A stretch of DNA of 64,000 bases from CAYVVD01 sp964454975 (GTDB lineage Bacteria; Bacteroidota; Ignavibacteria; Kapaibacteriales; UBA2268), in NCBI GenBank assembly GCA_964454975.1, contig CAYVVD010000007.1, forward strand, positions 62,001 through 126,000, in the 5' to 3' direction. This document shows, piece by piece, positions 42,791 through 51,962 of the stretch. Positions within the stretch are counted from its first letter, which is position 1, and every line of letters starts with the position of its first letter. The position numbers and the translations under genes are program-made. The notes below the pieces were generated by a model. It was not told the DNA's origin and made no database searches. It worked only from the letters and a program-made list of their open reading frames with translations.

Positions 42791-44239
42791 TTATTTTTTC
42801 CAATAAGTCGGCGAGAGAAGGATTATCACCGTGAATATTTCAAGCCTGCCTGCGAGCATCAGAAATGAGAGATACCATTTTACGATTTCCGGCATGAACC
42901 CGTAATTTTCAGTTGGGCCTACCATGCCTATCCCCGGCCCTATATTATTAATTGTTGCTACGACAGCGCCAATGGATGTATTTAAATCAAGCCCGAATAA
43001 GGTAAATATCAATACAGAAAATGCAGCAATCATTATAAACACGATAAAAAAACCGGCAATATTAGCCATTGTTTGCCTGTCCACATCAATATTACCCAAT
43101 CTTACAGGGACAACTGCATTGGGATGGATAAGCCTCTTAATTTCTGAGTACACAAATTGAACAAGGATAAACACACGTAGTACTTTCATACCACCGCCGG
43201 TTGAACCTGCACAACCGCCAACAAACATAAGCAGTATTAAAATCACCTGGGAACTAAGAGGCCATTGCTCATAATCAGCTGTTCCATAACCTGTGGTCGT
43301 GAGCAACGAAACAACCTGGAAGAGGGAATACCGGAGAGTATCAAAAACAGAATCGTAAGCCGAGCCAAAAATATCTATAGATATTATAATAGTTGCAATG
43401 ACAATAATCGATATAAAAAATTTAAATTCATCGTTCTTGTAGATGGAACTGAAATTCCCTTTGAGTATCCTAAAATGCAACGAAAAGTTTGTTCCGGCGA
43501 TTATCATGAACACAATTATTATATAGTCAAAATATGCGCTGTTGAATGAAGCAACACTGGTATTTTTTGTAGAAAAACCGCCTGTAGCAAGAGTACCGAA
43601 TGTGTGTGTAAGGCTGTCAAAAAGATTCATACCACCCAGCATCAGGAGGCCTGTTTCAGCTATAGTGAAAAGAAGGTAAACACCCCAGAGAATTTTTGCT
43701 GTTTCTGTTACACGCGGGCTTAGCTTGTCGGCAATCGGACCGGGTACTTCGGCTTTGAAAAGCTGCATGCCTCCGACACCCAGGAATGGAAGAATGGCAA
43801 CTGAAAGTACGATAATTCCCATACCGCCGAGCCAATGGGTAAAACTTCGCCAAAAAAGGATTCCTTTGGGGAGTCCTTCTATATCGCTAAGTATCGAAGC
43901 GCCGGTAGTGGTAAAACCTGACATTGTTTCGAAAAATGCATCCGTGTAAGAAGGGATTGCACCTGATATTACAAACGGCAACGCTCCAAACAATGACAGT
44001 GACAGCCATCCTAATGTTACTACTGCAAATCCTTCCTTTGGCCTTAAATCCTCATTCTTTTTACGTCTAAAAATTAAAAAAGCTAATGCTCCTGTTATAA
44101 AGCAAACTCCGGAGCTGATAAAAAACGCCGACTGGTCTCCGCTGTTGTAATAATATGAAAATGGAAGAGGAGTTAGAAGTGCCCATCCGAGAAAAAGGAG
44201 CAAAATACCTATTATCCTGAGTATGAGATTGTAATTCAT
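42791..44239 (-). CDS. trkH: TrkH potassium uptake protein
   Basis: A 482-residue integral membrane protein with four M1-P-M2 repeats of the Trk/Ktr/HKT superfamily. Filter-like loops follow the Gly-containing pattern: TTTGASILSDI, LATGGFSTKNTS, LLTTTGYGTADY and the fourth INNIGPGIGMVG. The pore moves K+ into the cell with help of the cytoplasmic TrkA ring. The start is four bases after the trkA stop, so the pair is an operon read leftward, with trkA first. Confidence 0.94.
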   Translation of the reverse strand: MNYNLILRIIGILLLFLGWALLTPLPFSYYYNSGDQSAFFISSGVCFITGALAFLIFRRKKNEDLRPKEGFAVVTLGWLSLSLFGALPFVISGAIPSYTDAFFETMSGFTTTGASILSDIEGLPKGILFWRSFTHWLGGMGIIVLSVAILPFLGVGGMQLFKAEVPGPIADKLSPRVTETAKILWGVYLLFTIAETGLLMLGGMNLFDSLTHTFGTLATGGFSTKNTSVASFNSAYFDYIIIVFMIIAGTNFSLHFRILKGNFSSIYKNDEFKFFISIIVIATIIISIDIFGSAYDSVFDTLRYSLFQVVSLLTTTGYGTADYEQWPLSSQVILILLMFVGGCAGSTGGGMKVLRVFILVQFVYSEIKRLIHPNAVVPVRLGNIDVDRQTMANIAGFFIVFIMIAAFSVLIFTLFGLDLNTSIGAVVATINNIGPGIGMVGPTENYGFMPEIVKWYLSFLMLAGRLEIFTVIILLSPTYWKK

Positions 44240-44243
44240 TCCA

Positions 44244-45593
44244 TCAGAAAAATTTTTCTACAGATGCTTTTGCTTTTGGGAGCGAAAATACGATCACCTT
44301 GTCAGCAGGTTCAATCATTGTTGTTCCTGTGGGGATCACAAGACTGTTGTCAGGCTTAATAATAGCCCCCAGGATTGCATTTTGAGGAAATTTAAGTTCC
44401 ATCACAGGTTTGCGGGTAATCCTCGACCCTTTAACGGCTATATATTCTGTAATCTCAGCATCAACTCCCGGCAACTCGGCATAAAATGCCACCTGGCTGC
44501 TGCGGATAATCTTCTGCACTTCGTTAACAGTTATCTGCTCCTTGCTTACCACAGCATCCATACCAATCGTATGTGTTAAGGGCAGATACTCCTGCTTGCG
44601 GAGCAGTGTGATTGTGCGGGGGACGCGCATGTGCCTTGCAACAATGCTTGATATAATATTGGTTTCGTCATCGCCAGTTAAGGCAATAAACTCGTCCATA
44701 TCCGGCAGGCCTTCAGAAACCAGCAAGTCAACATCCGAACCGTCTCCTTTAAGAACAAGAGATTTCCCAAGATTGGATGCTAATTCGATTGATTTCTGTT
44801 CATTTTGTTCTATAATTTTGATATTAATCTCTTTTTCGAGTTCCTGTGCAACAAAACGCCCAATTTGTCCTCCACCTATTATCATAATGTTTTCAACCCG
44901 GGTGTCCTTTTTGCCCAAGTATTCTAGAGCATCTGACATATATTCAGGGGAACTGATCATGAACATCTGGTCTCCACGGATGAACATGTCATCGCCACGC
45001 GGTATAATGGTAAACTGTCCGCGCTTGATTGCAATGATACGAATCGGGGGATTACCATACCTGGTGCCAAGTTCTTTGAGCGGAGTGTTCAATATTGGAG
45101 TTTCCCTGTCGAGTCTGATTCCCACTAATTGAATCTTTCCATCATGAAATTTCACTATATCCGTTGCGCTTGCCTGCCTGATAAGGCTTACAATGGAATT
45201 GGCTGCAAGCAACTCAGGTTGGATATAATAATTGGGAGCAAATTGAGTGTTCCTGAGGATGAAATCATTTGAGATAAATTCGGAGTTTCGAACTCTCGCA
45301 ATCGTTGTTTCAACACCATATTGTTTTGCAATTGCGCAGGTAAGGATATTACCCTCGTCATTGTTTGTCAGTGCCGCAATTACATCCATTTCCCGGATAT
45401 TTGCTTCCTCAAGGGTTGATTGGCTAGTTCCTGAACCGGTGATAACATAAGCATCTATATGCTGTTTCACATACCGGGCTTTTTCAGGGTCGGATTCTAT
45501 GATCGTAATGTCGTATTGTTCCTCTGAGAGCCTTCGGGCAAGCTGGTAGCCTATTTCACCTGCTCCTGTAATCAGTATGTTCAGGTTCTTCAT
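44244..45593 (-). CDS. trkA: TrkA regulatory subunit
   Basis: A 449-residue cytoplasmic protein with two RCK_N-RCK_C repeats. The first Rossmann fold starts ILITGAGEIGYQLARRLSEE (residues 5-24) and the second IMIIGGGQIGRFVAQELEK (about 230). Each is followed by a TrkA_C domain ending in D-x-V-x-V-F-type strands. It binds NAD(H) or ATP/ADP and gates TrkH. It is the first gene of the trkA-trkH operon. Confidence 0.95.
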   Translation of the reverse strand: MKNLNILITGAGEIGYQLARRLSEEQYDITIIESDPEKARYVKQHIDAYVITGSGTSQSTLEEANIREMDVIAALTNNDEGNILTCAIAKQYGVETTIARVRNSEFISNDFILRNTQFAPNYYIQPELLAANSIVSLIRQASATDIVKFHDGKIQLVGIRLDRETPILNTPLKELGTRYGNPPIRIIAIKRGQFTIIPRGDDMFIRGDQMFMISSPEYMSDALEYLGKKDTRVENIMIIGGGQIGRFVAQELEKEINIKIIEQNEQKSIELASNLGKSLVLKGDGSDVDLLVSEGLPDMDEFIALTGDDETNIISSIVARHMRVPRTITLLRKQEYLPLTHTIGMDAVVSKEQITVNEVQKIIRSSQVAFYAELPGVDAEITEYIAVKGSRITRKPVMELKFPQNAILGAIIKPDNSLVIPTGTTMIEPADKVIVFSLPKAKASVEKFF

Positions 45594-46245
45594 AAATTCA
45601 GATAAATTAAAATCAAATTTACAATTTTTATAATTGACTGAAACAATGCAATTAATTGAATAAAAAAAATGATGTCGTAGTTTCTACTCTTCGCTGTCAT
45701 TGTTATTACTTAATTGTGTCACAGTTTGTACTACATCAAAATGAATTCAAAGTGAATTTGAGGATAAAAAATTAGAATGTGAATTCATTAACTGCTAATA
45801 ATTAAACAAAATTAAGCTGATTTTCTCTTAGAAATCGCATTTTAACAATAACGATTTTATTTAAATCGAGCAAAATAAAACCCTGAAACAATTGAACTTA
45901 TCAGGAGTTTCAGAATATTATCTATTAAGTGCCAGAGATGTTAAAACTTCACAACGTGTTCATTTAGCTTATTCCTTGCAGAAGACGGCCAAAATTCTCC
46001 ACAAAAAAAATGTTTGTATTTATATAACCGATACGATAAATTGTAAGGTACTAAATGAAAGAACGGAATTACCTGACAGGAAATTTACGCAATACAAGTG
46101 AAAAATGGGTGAGCGATTGTTTGGAATTGATTACGAAACTATCCATGAACCCTTGCAAATACGCAGGAATAATGCCCAATACATTCAATCTTACATTTAA
46201 ATCGAATTTGATTATTATTTATAAGCGCAATATGAGGGATTAATT
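45594..46245. other. Intergenic region, no gene supported
   Basis: A 650-bp AT-rich gap between divergent units (trkA leftward and the 768-residue protein rightward). Two short reading frames inside have no ribosome binding site, no recognisable domain and AT-rich random-like composition. A small hairpin CTGAAAC (45883-45889) / GTTTCAG (45907-45913) is seen. It probably holds the promoters of both flanking operons. Confidence 0.5.
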
Positions 46246-48552
46246 ATGTCGAAAGGTGGCGGAGCCGGAAAGGTTTACTTCGTACTTTACCTCGCGGTAG
46301 TTCTCGAACTGCTGATTATCATTGTAGAGAGGGATGAAGCCGAAGAGAGCCTTCACAAAAAGCAAAAAGAAACTATGCGCATAGTCGAGAGCATCCTGTC
46401 GCAGTTGCAGGCAGGCTCAGGCTCGGAAGGTATTAACACACGTCCGCAGGACGAAATTACTTTGCCCCCGCCGGGTATCAATATGAAGGAAGTATTTGGC
46501 ACTGAAATTAAATCCTTCAGAAAGTATATTGTGGAGGTTGGTGTTACTGATGTTTCAGCTTCTATTAAGAAAAAGGAAGATGAATCAGAAAAGGAATACC
46601 TCCAAAGGATGCAGACGCTTGTCAAACTTGCCAACGTTGCTGAACTTGAGTACCAGGTATTTTACAATGAAAGCCAGGACCCATCGGAACCACCTACATT
46701 CTTATCACCGGACGAGATTGATGATTTGAAAATTGATTTTGTTGAGATTGAACCCGGAGATATTATTGAAAATGACATGGGGGATGTCTGGGAATTCCTT
46801 GGTGTTAGGAAACTTGTTCTTGATGATGAAGCCACATTTAACAAGCTTGACCTTAATAAAGTATCGCTCGAGGCTATCGAGCCTGTCTATCCTTCTGAAA
46901 AGGTGATTCACAAAGGGCCGGGCTTTTCACCAAAAGATATCAACCCCGACAGTACTTTTTACTATTCTCATGCAGAAAGCCTTAAAAATACAAAAATAGC
47001 TGATGCAGGTATGCAGAAGCGTTCCTTTATTGTCTATTTCCAGCCTCCTGACAAAGCCGGCTGGTATAAGCTGCGATTCTCTTCCAGGACAAATAAAATC
47101 CTCGGCTTAAGAAAAGAAGCAAGCCAGGAAGAATACATTGATGATGAAACAACTGTTAACATTGGTACAGTTCAATTGACTGTAAAATCACTTGAGCAGG
47201 TACGCAAAAGCCTGGAATCTACACTTGAGAAATTTGACCTGCCTGCGCAAGTTGTAATGCTTGAAGAAGACGGGCTTGAAAAATTTAACCGGCAAATGTC
47301 AGAGGCCCGCCAAAGAATTCTTAACGAGGACGAGGCTGTTGACCTGATGAATAAATTCAGCCTTTACAGCTACATTGCCAAGCTTCTGACACCGGGCATG
47401 TCCAGGTATTTCGACCAGAATAAAGGCAAAATCGAATTTAATATCCGTGTAACCAAACCAACACCACAGACTGTTGACCCGATTATTGCTGTTGCAAATG
47501 AAATCCACCGCTTCGATGCAATTCAGCCGCAGTTCAGGATTTCGATTGCTCCATTCAGGGAAGGGCAGAACCAGTTGCAAGGCTTGGTTTATAACGCATC
47601 AGAAGGAACTACCAGCGAACCTATTGCACGTGTTGAATTTATAGAAGCCGGCGAATCCGTTGATGTAGAAGGTAAGGGGAAAGACTTCTTCGCGAGGATT
47701 GACCAGATACTGAGCGCTGCGCAGAGCGGCGGGCCGAGAAAATACCTCGTGAAACTTGTGCACTCCCTCCAGGGTAAAGTAGCCGATACGACAGCTGAAC
47801 TAACAATCTACCCGGCTATGGTCGAAGATGAAGTTACAAAGCTTGCGAACTTGTTTGAAGCAAGAGCTGCATATGGTAACTATTTCATATTCAACTATAT
47901 ACCGCCCTCTGGCAACAAGATTTTGCCTGAGCAATTCTGCTATAAATTTGTGACTGACGGCGATCCACAACCAAGAGGATGCGAACGTGGTTATTCTGCG
48001 GACAGGGATGATAATCTTTTCTTCGGCGTAAACTCCAAGAAAGCATCTCTTGAGATTGTCTGGAAAGACCCGATTAGCGACCAGGAAGTTCCAATCTTCC
48101 CGAAGAAAGAAGTAAGCATTCGCCAGAATGAACCGAAAATACTTGTCAATCAGGCAAGTGAAAACATTGGCGGTTCCCAGGACAGGATTAAAGTCAGAAT
48201 TGTTAATATCAAGATAAAGCCGCCGGACATAGGTGTTCAGGATGATAGTAAAACTGCAAAAATTGATGTTGAAGTTGACGTAGAAAAAGTACGTGTTTCC
48301 AAAAACTACAAATTGGCAGGTAAACCTTCGTTTACTATAAAAGATGAAGTGATGACAATCGAATTTGACCTTGTTGGCGAACCCGACGAAGAGGGCTGGG
48401 CTAAAGGTTCTGTTGATGTAAGTATTGTAGCTTATGCCACGAACCCCGTGAACGGAGTCAGATCAACTATTCCTGCGAGGAAAACTTTACCGATTTCAAT
48501 CAGGAAAAAATTCGACTTGTTCCAGAACGATTTTATGAATCCGTACCGTTAA
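46246..48552 (+). CDS. Large periplasmic protein with one N-terminal membrane helix, GldM-like candidate
   Basis: A 768-residue protein. A Gly-rich start (MSKGGGAGK) is followed by a single membrane helix (residues 10-27, YFVLYLAVVLELLIIIV) that contains Glu21, then a helical segment (30-60) and about 700 residues of beta-rich periplasmic domains, probably several Ig-like modules, ending KKFDLFQNDFMNPYR. The design (charged residue in one TM plus a long periplasmic rod) resembles motor-coupled proteins such as GldM/PorM, ExbD/TolR and MotB, but no direct GldM sequence motif is seen. It is the first gene of a run with two barrel proteins and a VWA-OmpA protein. Confidence 0.5.
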   Translation: MSKGGGAGKVYFVLYLAVVLELLIIIVERDEAEESLHKKQKETMRIVESILSQLQAGSGSEGINTRPQDEITLPPPGINMKEVFGTEIKSFRKYIVEVGVTDVSASIKKKEDESEKEYLQRMQTLVKLANVAELEYQVFYNESQDPSEPPTFLSPDEIDDLKIDFVEIEPGDIIENDMGDVWEFLGVRKLVLDDEATFNKLDLNKVSLEAIEPVYPSEKVIHKGPGFSPKDINPDSTFYYSHAESLKNTKIADAGMQKRSFIVYFQPPDKAGWYKLRFSSRTNKILGLRKEASQEEYIDDETTVNIGTVQLTVKSLEQVRKSLESTLEKFDLPAQVVMLEEDGLEKFNRQMSEARQRILNEDEAVDLMNKFSLYSYIAKLLTPGMSRYFDQNKGKIEFNIRVTKPTPQTVDPIIAVANEIHRFDAIQPQFRISIAPFREGQNQLQGLVYNASEGTTSEPIARVEFIEAGESVDVEGKGKDFFARIDQILSAAQSGGPRKYLVKLVHSLQGKVADTTAELTIYPAMVEDEVTKLANLFEARAAYGNYFIFNYIPPSGNKILPEQFCYKFVTDGDPQPRGCERGYSADRDDNLFFGVNSKKASLEIVWKDPISDQEVPIFPKKEVSIRQNEPKILVNQASENIGGSQDRIKVRIVNIKIKPPDIGVQDDSKTAKIDVEVDVEKVRVSKNYKLAGKPSFTIKDEVMTIEFDLVGEPDEEGWAKGSVDVSIVAYATNPVNGVRSTIPARKTLPISIRKKFDLFQNDFMNPYR

Positions 48553-48591
48553 TTCGAAAGTGAAATTGAATAATAAATCCGGGAAATAAGG

Positions 48592-50343
48592 ATGAAGAAA
48601 CCAGCAATATTTATGATGATTTTGGCGCTTTCATTAGCGGCTGTTCCTGCAATATCGCAGAATAACATGCCGACTAACGATGAGATTGCTAAAGTTCTTC
48701 AAAGTTTTAAGAACTACAGGTTTGGCGCCATAAGCATGTACGAAGTGATTGACGTAACAGAGCTTAAAGAATGGCGCAAAATAAGGTTCAGTAAATCTGA
48801 TGCTGTAAGCCAGGAAGAGTCTGCAGAATGTATTAAGCAGCTGGAAACTGGTGTTGACGAATTGATTAGAAATGGCGCTGAAGAAGAAAAAACAATGAAT
48901 GATATCATTGAAAATATCATTACTGAAGGATATGCTTTACCCGAAAGAGATGTTCTGGAGTGTGCATACCAATACTACGTAGAACAATTCCTTGGACCAA
49001 AGGAAGAATTAGTTTTAAGAGCTTATATGGTAACTTCGAGGCCCCCAAAAATAGGGACTATTCCTGACACAATAGTTGGTCTCCTTTTCTCTGAAAAACC
49101 ATTTGAAGAATCATCCGGCGAATTGAAGCCAAACCTCGAAACTGTTCCGTCTGAAGACGTTATGTCAGTTGATTTCCTAAAAGAAGAGAAACTCGATGAA
49201 ACAAAGTACGGTTACAGGACACTATATGACCTTCTGTACGCTTACTTCATCCAGGGCAACGTACAGGACAAATCGATGGAAGCCAAAGGCATTTCCAGTG
49301 ATATCCGCTTCTTTGCAGAAAAACCCGGCCAGACACTACCTCTTATCAACGGCGAAATCATCAGCTCGATGGATGTTCAGAAGTTCATGAGGATAAGCGA
49401 AGGCCAGCCGATAAATTACCATGAAAATACACAGGAACTCCTTATAAGCCCCGACCAGGTGAAATGGACAAAATTCTCACCTGTTTATGTCAGGGATGCA
49501 ACGGGTAAGCTAAGGAAAGATTCGCTCGGCAACCTGCTCATTGACTACCGTTACCCGGCCAATGCATTCCTGCCTGATTTCGGGCTTGAAATGAAATATG
49601 GAATCGATGAGCTTTATTATCCCTCTTTCTGGAGCGAAAGGATGACAATCAGTGCTCTTTGGGATAATGTAAAATTTGGTGTAATCCTGCCTACAAACGG
49701 CTGGTCGTCTTTCTCAACGGACATCTTTGACCAGCAGCGCATGCTGACACATGCCGGTATCGGAATTGCAGGCCAACTCGACTTCCCGTTTGTACTAATT
49801 CCCGAAAGTGGTATTTTCCACCTTGGTTTCGGCTACGTATTTGGCAATGCTGAAATAAGCGAATACAAAAACAGAAACCTGGACCCGGATATCTTTGTCA
49901 CAAACCAGTTCGACAATGATTATTTAATCAGGGCACACGGGCAGTTGCATTATACATTCGGCATTTCTGTTGATGATGATTACTACCTTCGTTTTGGCAT
50001 GGGAGGAACAATTTACACAATGGAACGCTGGTATAATATGCTGGAAACCACTGAAGAAGAAAACAAAGTTGTATTCAAGGAACTTGATTCCGAGACTGTT
50101 GGGGGAGTTTCAGGAAAAATTGAGTTTATGGCAACAAACACCACGACTCCTTATGGAGGAAGCATACAATACTTTGATGAATCGCTTGGTATAAATGCCT
50201 GGCTCCAGGTGCCGATTATTGAAGATGCACTTGTGCTAAGGCTTGACGCTAATGGATATGTCACAGCATTTAAAGAAAACTTGCGCGATTGGGAAAGGTC
50301 GAGTGTGATTATTCCAATGGCAAGGTTTATTGTGATTTTCTGA
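48592..50343 (+). CDS. Outer membrane barrel-like protein with large N-terminal periplasmic domain
   Basis: A 583-residue protein with signal peptide (MKKPAIFMMILALSLAAVPAISQ). The first ~300 residues are alpha/beta and charged; the last ~270 are strand-rich with alternating hydrophobic residues (MTISALWDNVKFGVIL, FHLGFGYVFG, YYLRFGMGGTIY) and a terminal MARFIVIF ending in Phe, as expected for a substrate of the BAM complex. No family is recognised. It follows the single-TM 768-residue protein by 39 bp and precedes a second barrel protein. Confidence 0.7.
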   Translation: MKKPAIFMMILALSLAAVPAISQNNMPTNDEIAKVLQSFKNYRFGAISMYEVIDVTELKEWRKIRFSKSDAVSQEESAECIKQLETGVDELIRNGAEEEKTMNDIIENIITEGYALPERDVLECAYQYYVEQFLGPKEELVLRAYMVTSRPPKIGTIPDTIVGLLFSEKPFEESSGELKPNLETVPSEDVMSVDFLKEEKLDETKYGYRTLYDLLYAYFIQGNVQDKSMEAKGISSDIRFFAEKPGQTLPLINGEIISSMDVQKFMRISEGQPINYHENTQELLISPDQVKWTKFSPVYVRDATGKLRKDSLGNLLIDYRYPANAFLPDFGLEMKYGIDELYYPSFWSERMTISALWDNVKFGVILPTNGWSSFSTDIFDQQRMLTHAGIGIAGQLDFPFVLIPESGIFHLGFGYVFGNAEISEYKNRNLDPDIFVTNQFDNDYLIRAHGQLHYTFGISVDDDYYLRFGMGGTIYTMERWYNMLETTEEENKVVFKELDSETVGGVSGKIEFMATNTTTPYGGSIQYFDESLGINAWLQVPIIEDALVLRLDANGYVTAFKENLRDWERSSVIIPMARFIVIF

Positions 50344-50391
50344 TTAAATTGTGTACGATTAGGTTGAAATAATAATAAAGAAGTTGAGCGT

Positions 50392-51846
50392 ATGAAAAAG
50401 ACACTCTCGATATTGTTCCTTGCAATTGCGCTGGTATTTGCTCTCGGAATAGAAAAAGTATCAGCCCAAAAAATGAGCATAATTGACTCTTTGAACACTA
50501 TTGATCCGGAATTAAGAAAGATATTCCCCCGCTGGAAAGTATGCGAACCCGATCTCCAATTCCAGATTTACCAGGCATTTGTATTGCTTGGTTACAACAA
50601 AAACAATCTTAATATGCAAAGCGTTGAGGTTCTTTCTGCGCCTCGCAGCTTCAGGGACAGGTATTATGATATCCTGTTGATTACTTGCGGCGAAGAATCA
50701 ATGAATGCGAGGATGATAGATGACCAGATAAAAACACTATCTGATTATCTTTCCGGCAAGAAGATTTATGACAGGCGTAAATTTGGCGACAGGTCTGCCC
50801 AGGGCGAAAGGACTTACTGCTTTGTTGACATTCCTCCGGAAATACCCGTTAATAATGACCAGGCTATTGCAATACAGGATTACCTCGAACCTACAGATGT
50901 TACACAGGCATTTTCTATTTCTTTGTTCGAGCAATCACTTAAGCTTGGCGAAAGCGGATTCTGGGTAAAGAACATCTACGGCAACGACCAGGTTGGCTAT
51001 CCATTCTGGGCAGCAGGGGAAGCAAAAGTAATCCTTAAAAGGCCGCTTTACACAAATCTTAATTCTAATACAAGAGAAAGTTTCCCTTATCTGATTAATG
51101 CTTATCTGGGTGGCGGTTACAGGATAACTTCCGGTATCAACGAGGATGGAGGTATATTAAGCTGGCTTCCGGAAAGAAAGTTGAATAACGGGCCTGGTGG
51201 TAAGCTTATTGCCGGACTGGATGTAAATATGCCATTCCATCCGCAGTCAGGTGTCCATTTCAATATCGAAATTCCTTTCCAAAGTATTGATCAGGACAAG
51301 ATTGAAGTAAGTAAATACGCAATGATGCCCGCACCTTTCTCTGCAGGAATTCCAATTAATGATCCCAGGTATGAGACAGACTCAGTTGAGGCAGTTGCTC
51401 CTATACTGGGAACTACAGGCCAGTTTACATTTTTCTACCACTGGTGGATTAATAGGGAAGACAACCCCGAAAACTACTTCAGGTTTGACCTTGGTGTAAG
51501 CTATGCTGAAGTTCAGAACTATGCTGTTATATTCCATGACGACACTACAGAAGGTGTTTTTCATCATTACCTTGATAAAAAAGGTATTCCCGGCCTTAGG
51601 TTCTATCATCCTAAAGAATTCGGTGACTGGGTATTTGCTAAAATGGAATATCGCAACCAGGCTGCATTCCCGTTTGGGGTAAGCGTCCAGTATTCGAACC
51701 AATTGCTCCTTGCAAGAGCTTACATGCCGCTGATTGGCAACTGGTTCCTTCTCGAAGGAAAGTATGCACAGCCTCTCAGGAGTGCCAGACCTTATGAAAC
51801 CGAGCATTTCTTCGTGATTTCTCCTATACTGCGAATTACGATATAA
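50392..51846 (+). CDS. Outer membrane barrel-like protein
   Basis: A 484-residue exported protein (signal MKKTLSILFLAIALVFALGIEKVSAQ) with an N-terminal periplasmic part of about 160 residues containing Cys residues at about 52, 93 and 140, and a C-terminal ~300 residues rich in amphipathic strands (INAYLGGGYRITSG, GVHFNIEIPFQS, YFRFDLGVSYAEV, FVISPILRITI). Its layout parallels the upstream barrel protein, so they may be distant paralogues or partners. No known family is assigned. It is followed by a strong terminator. Confidence 0.68.
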   Translation: MKKTLSILFLAIALVFALGIEKVSAQKMSIIDSLNTIDPELRKIFPRWKVCEPDLQFQIYQAFVLLGYNKNNLNMQSVEVLSAPRSFRDRYYDILLITCGEESMNARMIDDQIKTLSDYLSGKKIYDRRKFGDRSAQGERTYCFVDIPPEIPVNNDQAIAIQDYLEPTDVTQAFSISLFEQSLKLGESGFWVKNIYGNDQVGYPFWAAGEAKVILKRPLYTNLNSNTRESFPYLINAYLGGGYRITSGINEDGGILSWLPERKLNNGPGGKLIAGLDVNMPFHPQSGVHFNIEIPFQSIDQDKIEVSKYAMMPAPFSAGIPINDPRYETDSVEAVAPILGTTGQFTFFYHWWINREDNPENYFRFDLGVSYAEVQNYAVIFHDDTTEGVFHHYLDKKGIPGLRFYHPKEFGDWVFAKMEYRNQAAFPFGVSVQYSNQLLLARAYMPLIGNWFLLEGKYAQPLRSARPYETEHFFVISPILRITI

Positions 51847-51868
51847 GAGGATAAATAAATTTGGAAAT

Positions 51869-51910
51869 ACCCCCTAACATTCTTAAAATTGTGTTGGGGG
51901 GTTCTTTTTT
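51869..51910 (+). terminator. Rho-independent terminator
   Basis: ACCCCCTAACA (51869-51879) pairs with TGTTGGGGGGT (51892-51902) with one G-T pair, followed by TCTTTTTTT, 22 bp after the stop of the second barrel gene. Confidence 0.9.
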
Positions 51911-51962
51911 TGAACAAAAACAGTTTTAAGCAGCCAGTGGTTGCTATTGCAGGATATTGGGG

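Noticed and set aside
46055..46243. 62-codon open frame before the 768-residue protein gene
   Set aside because: No ribosome binding site, random-like composition and no family; it was checked as a possible gldL remnant but has no membrane helices.
50392..51846. GldN assignment for the second barrel-like gene
   Set aside because: The position after a GldM-like gene invites it, but length (484 against about 300), strand-rich C-terminal half and lack of GldN motifs argue against it.
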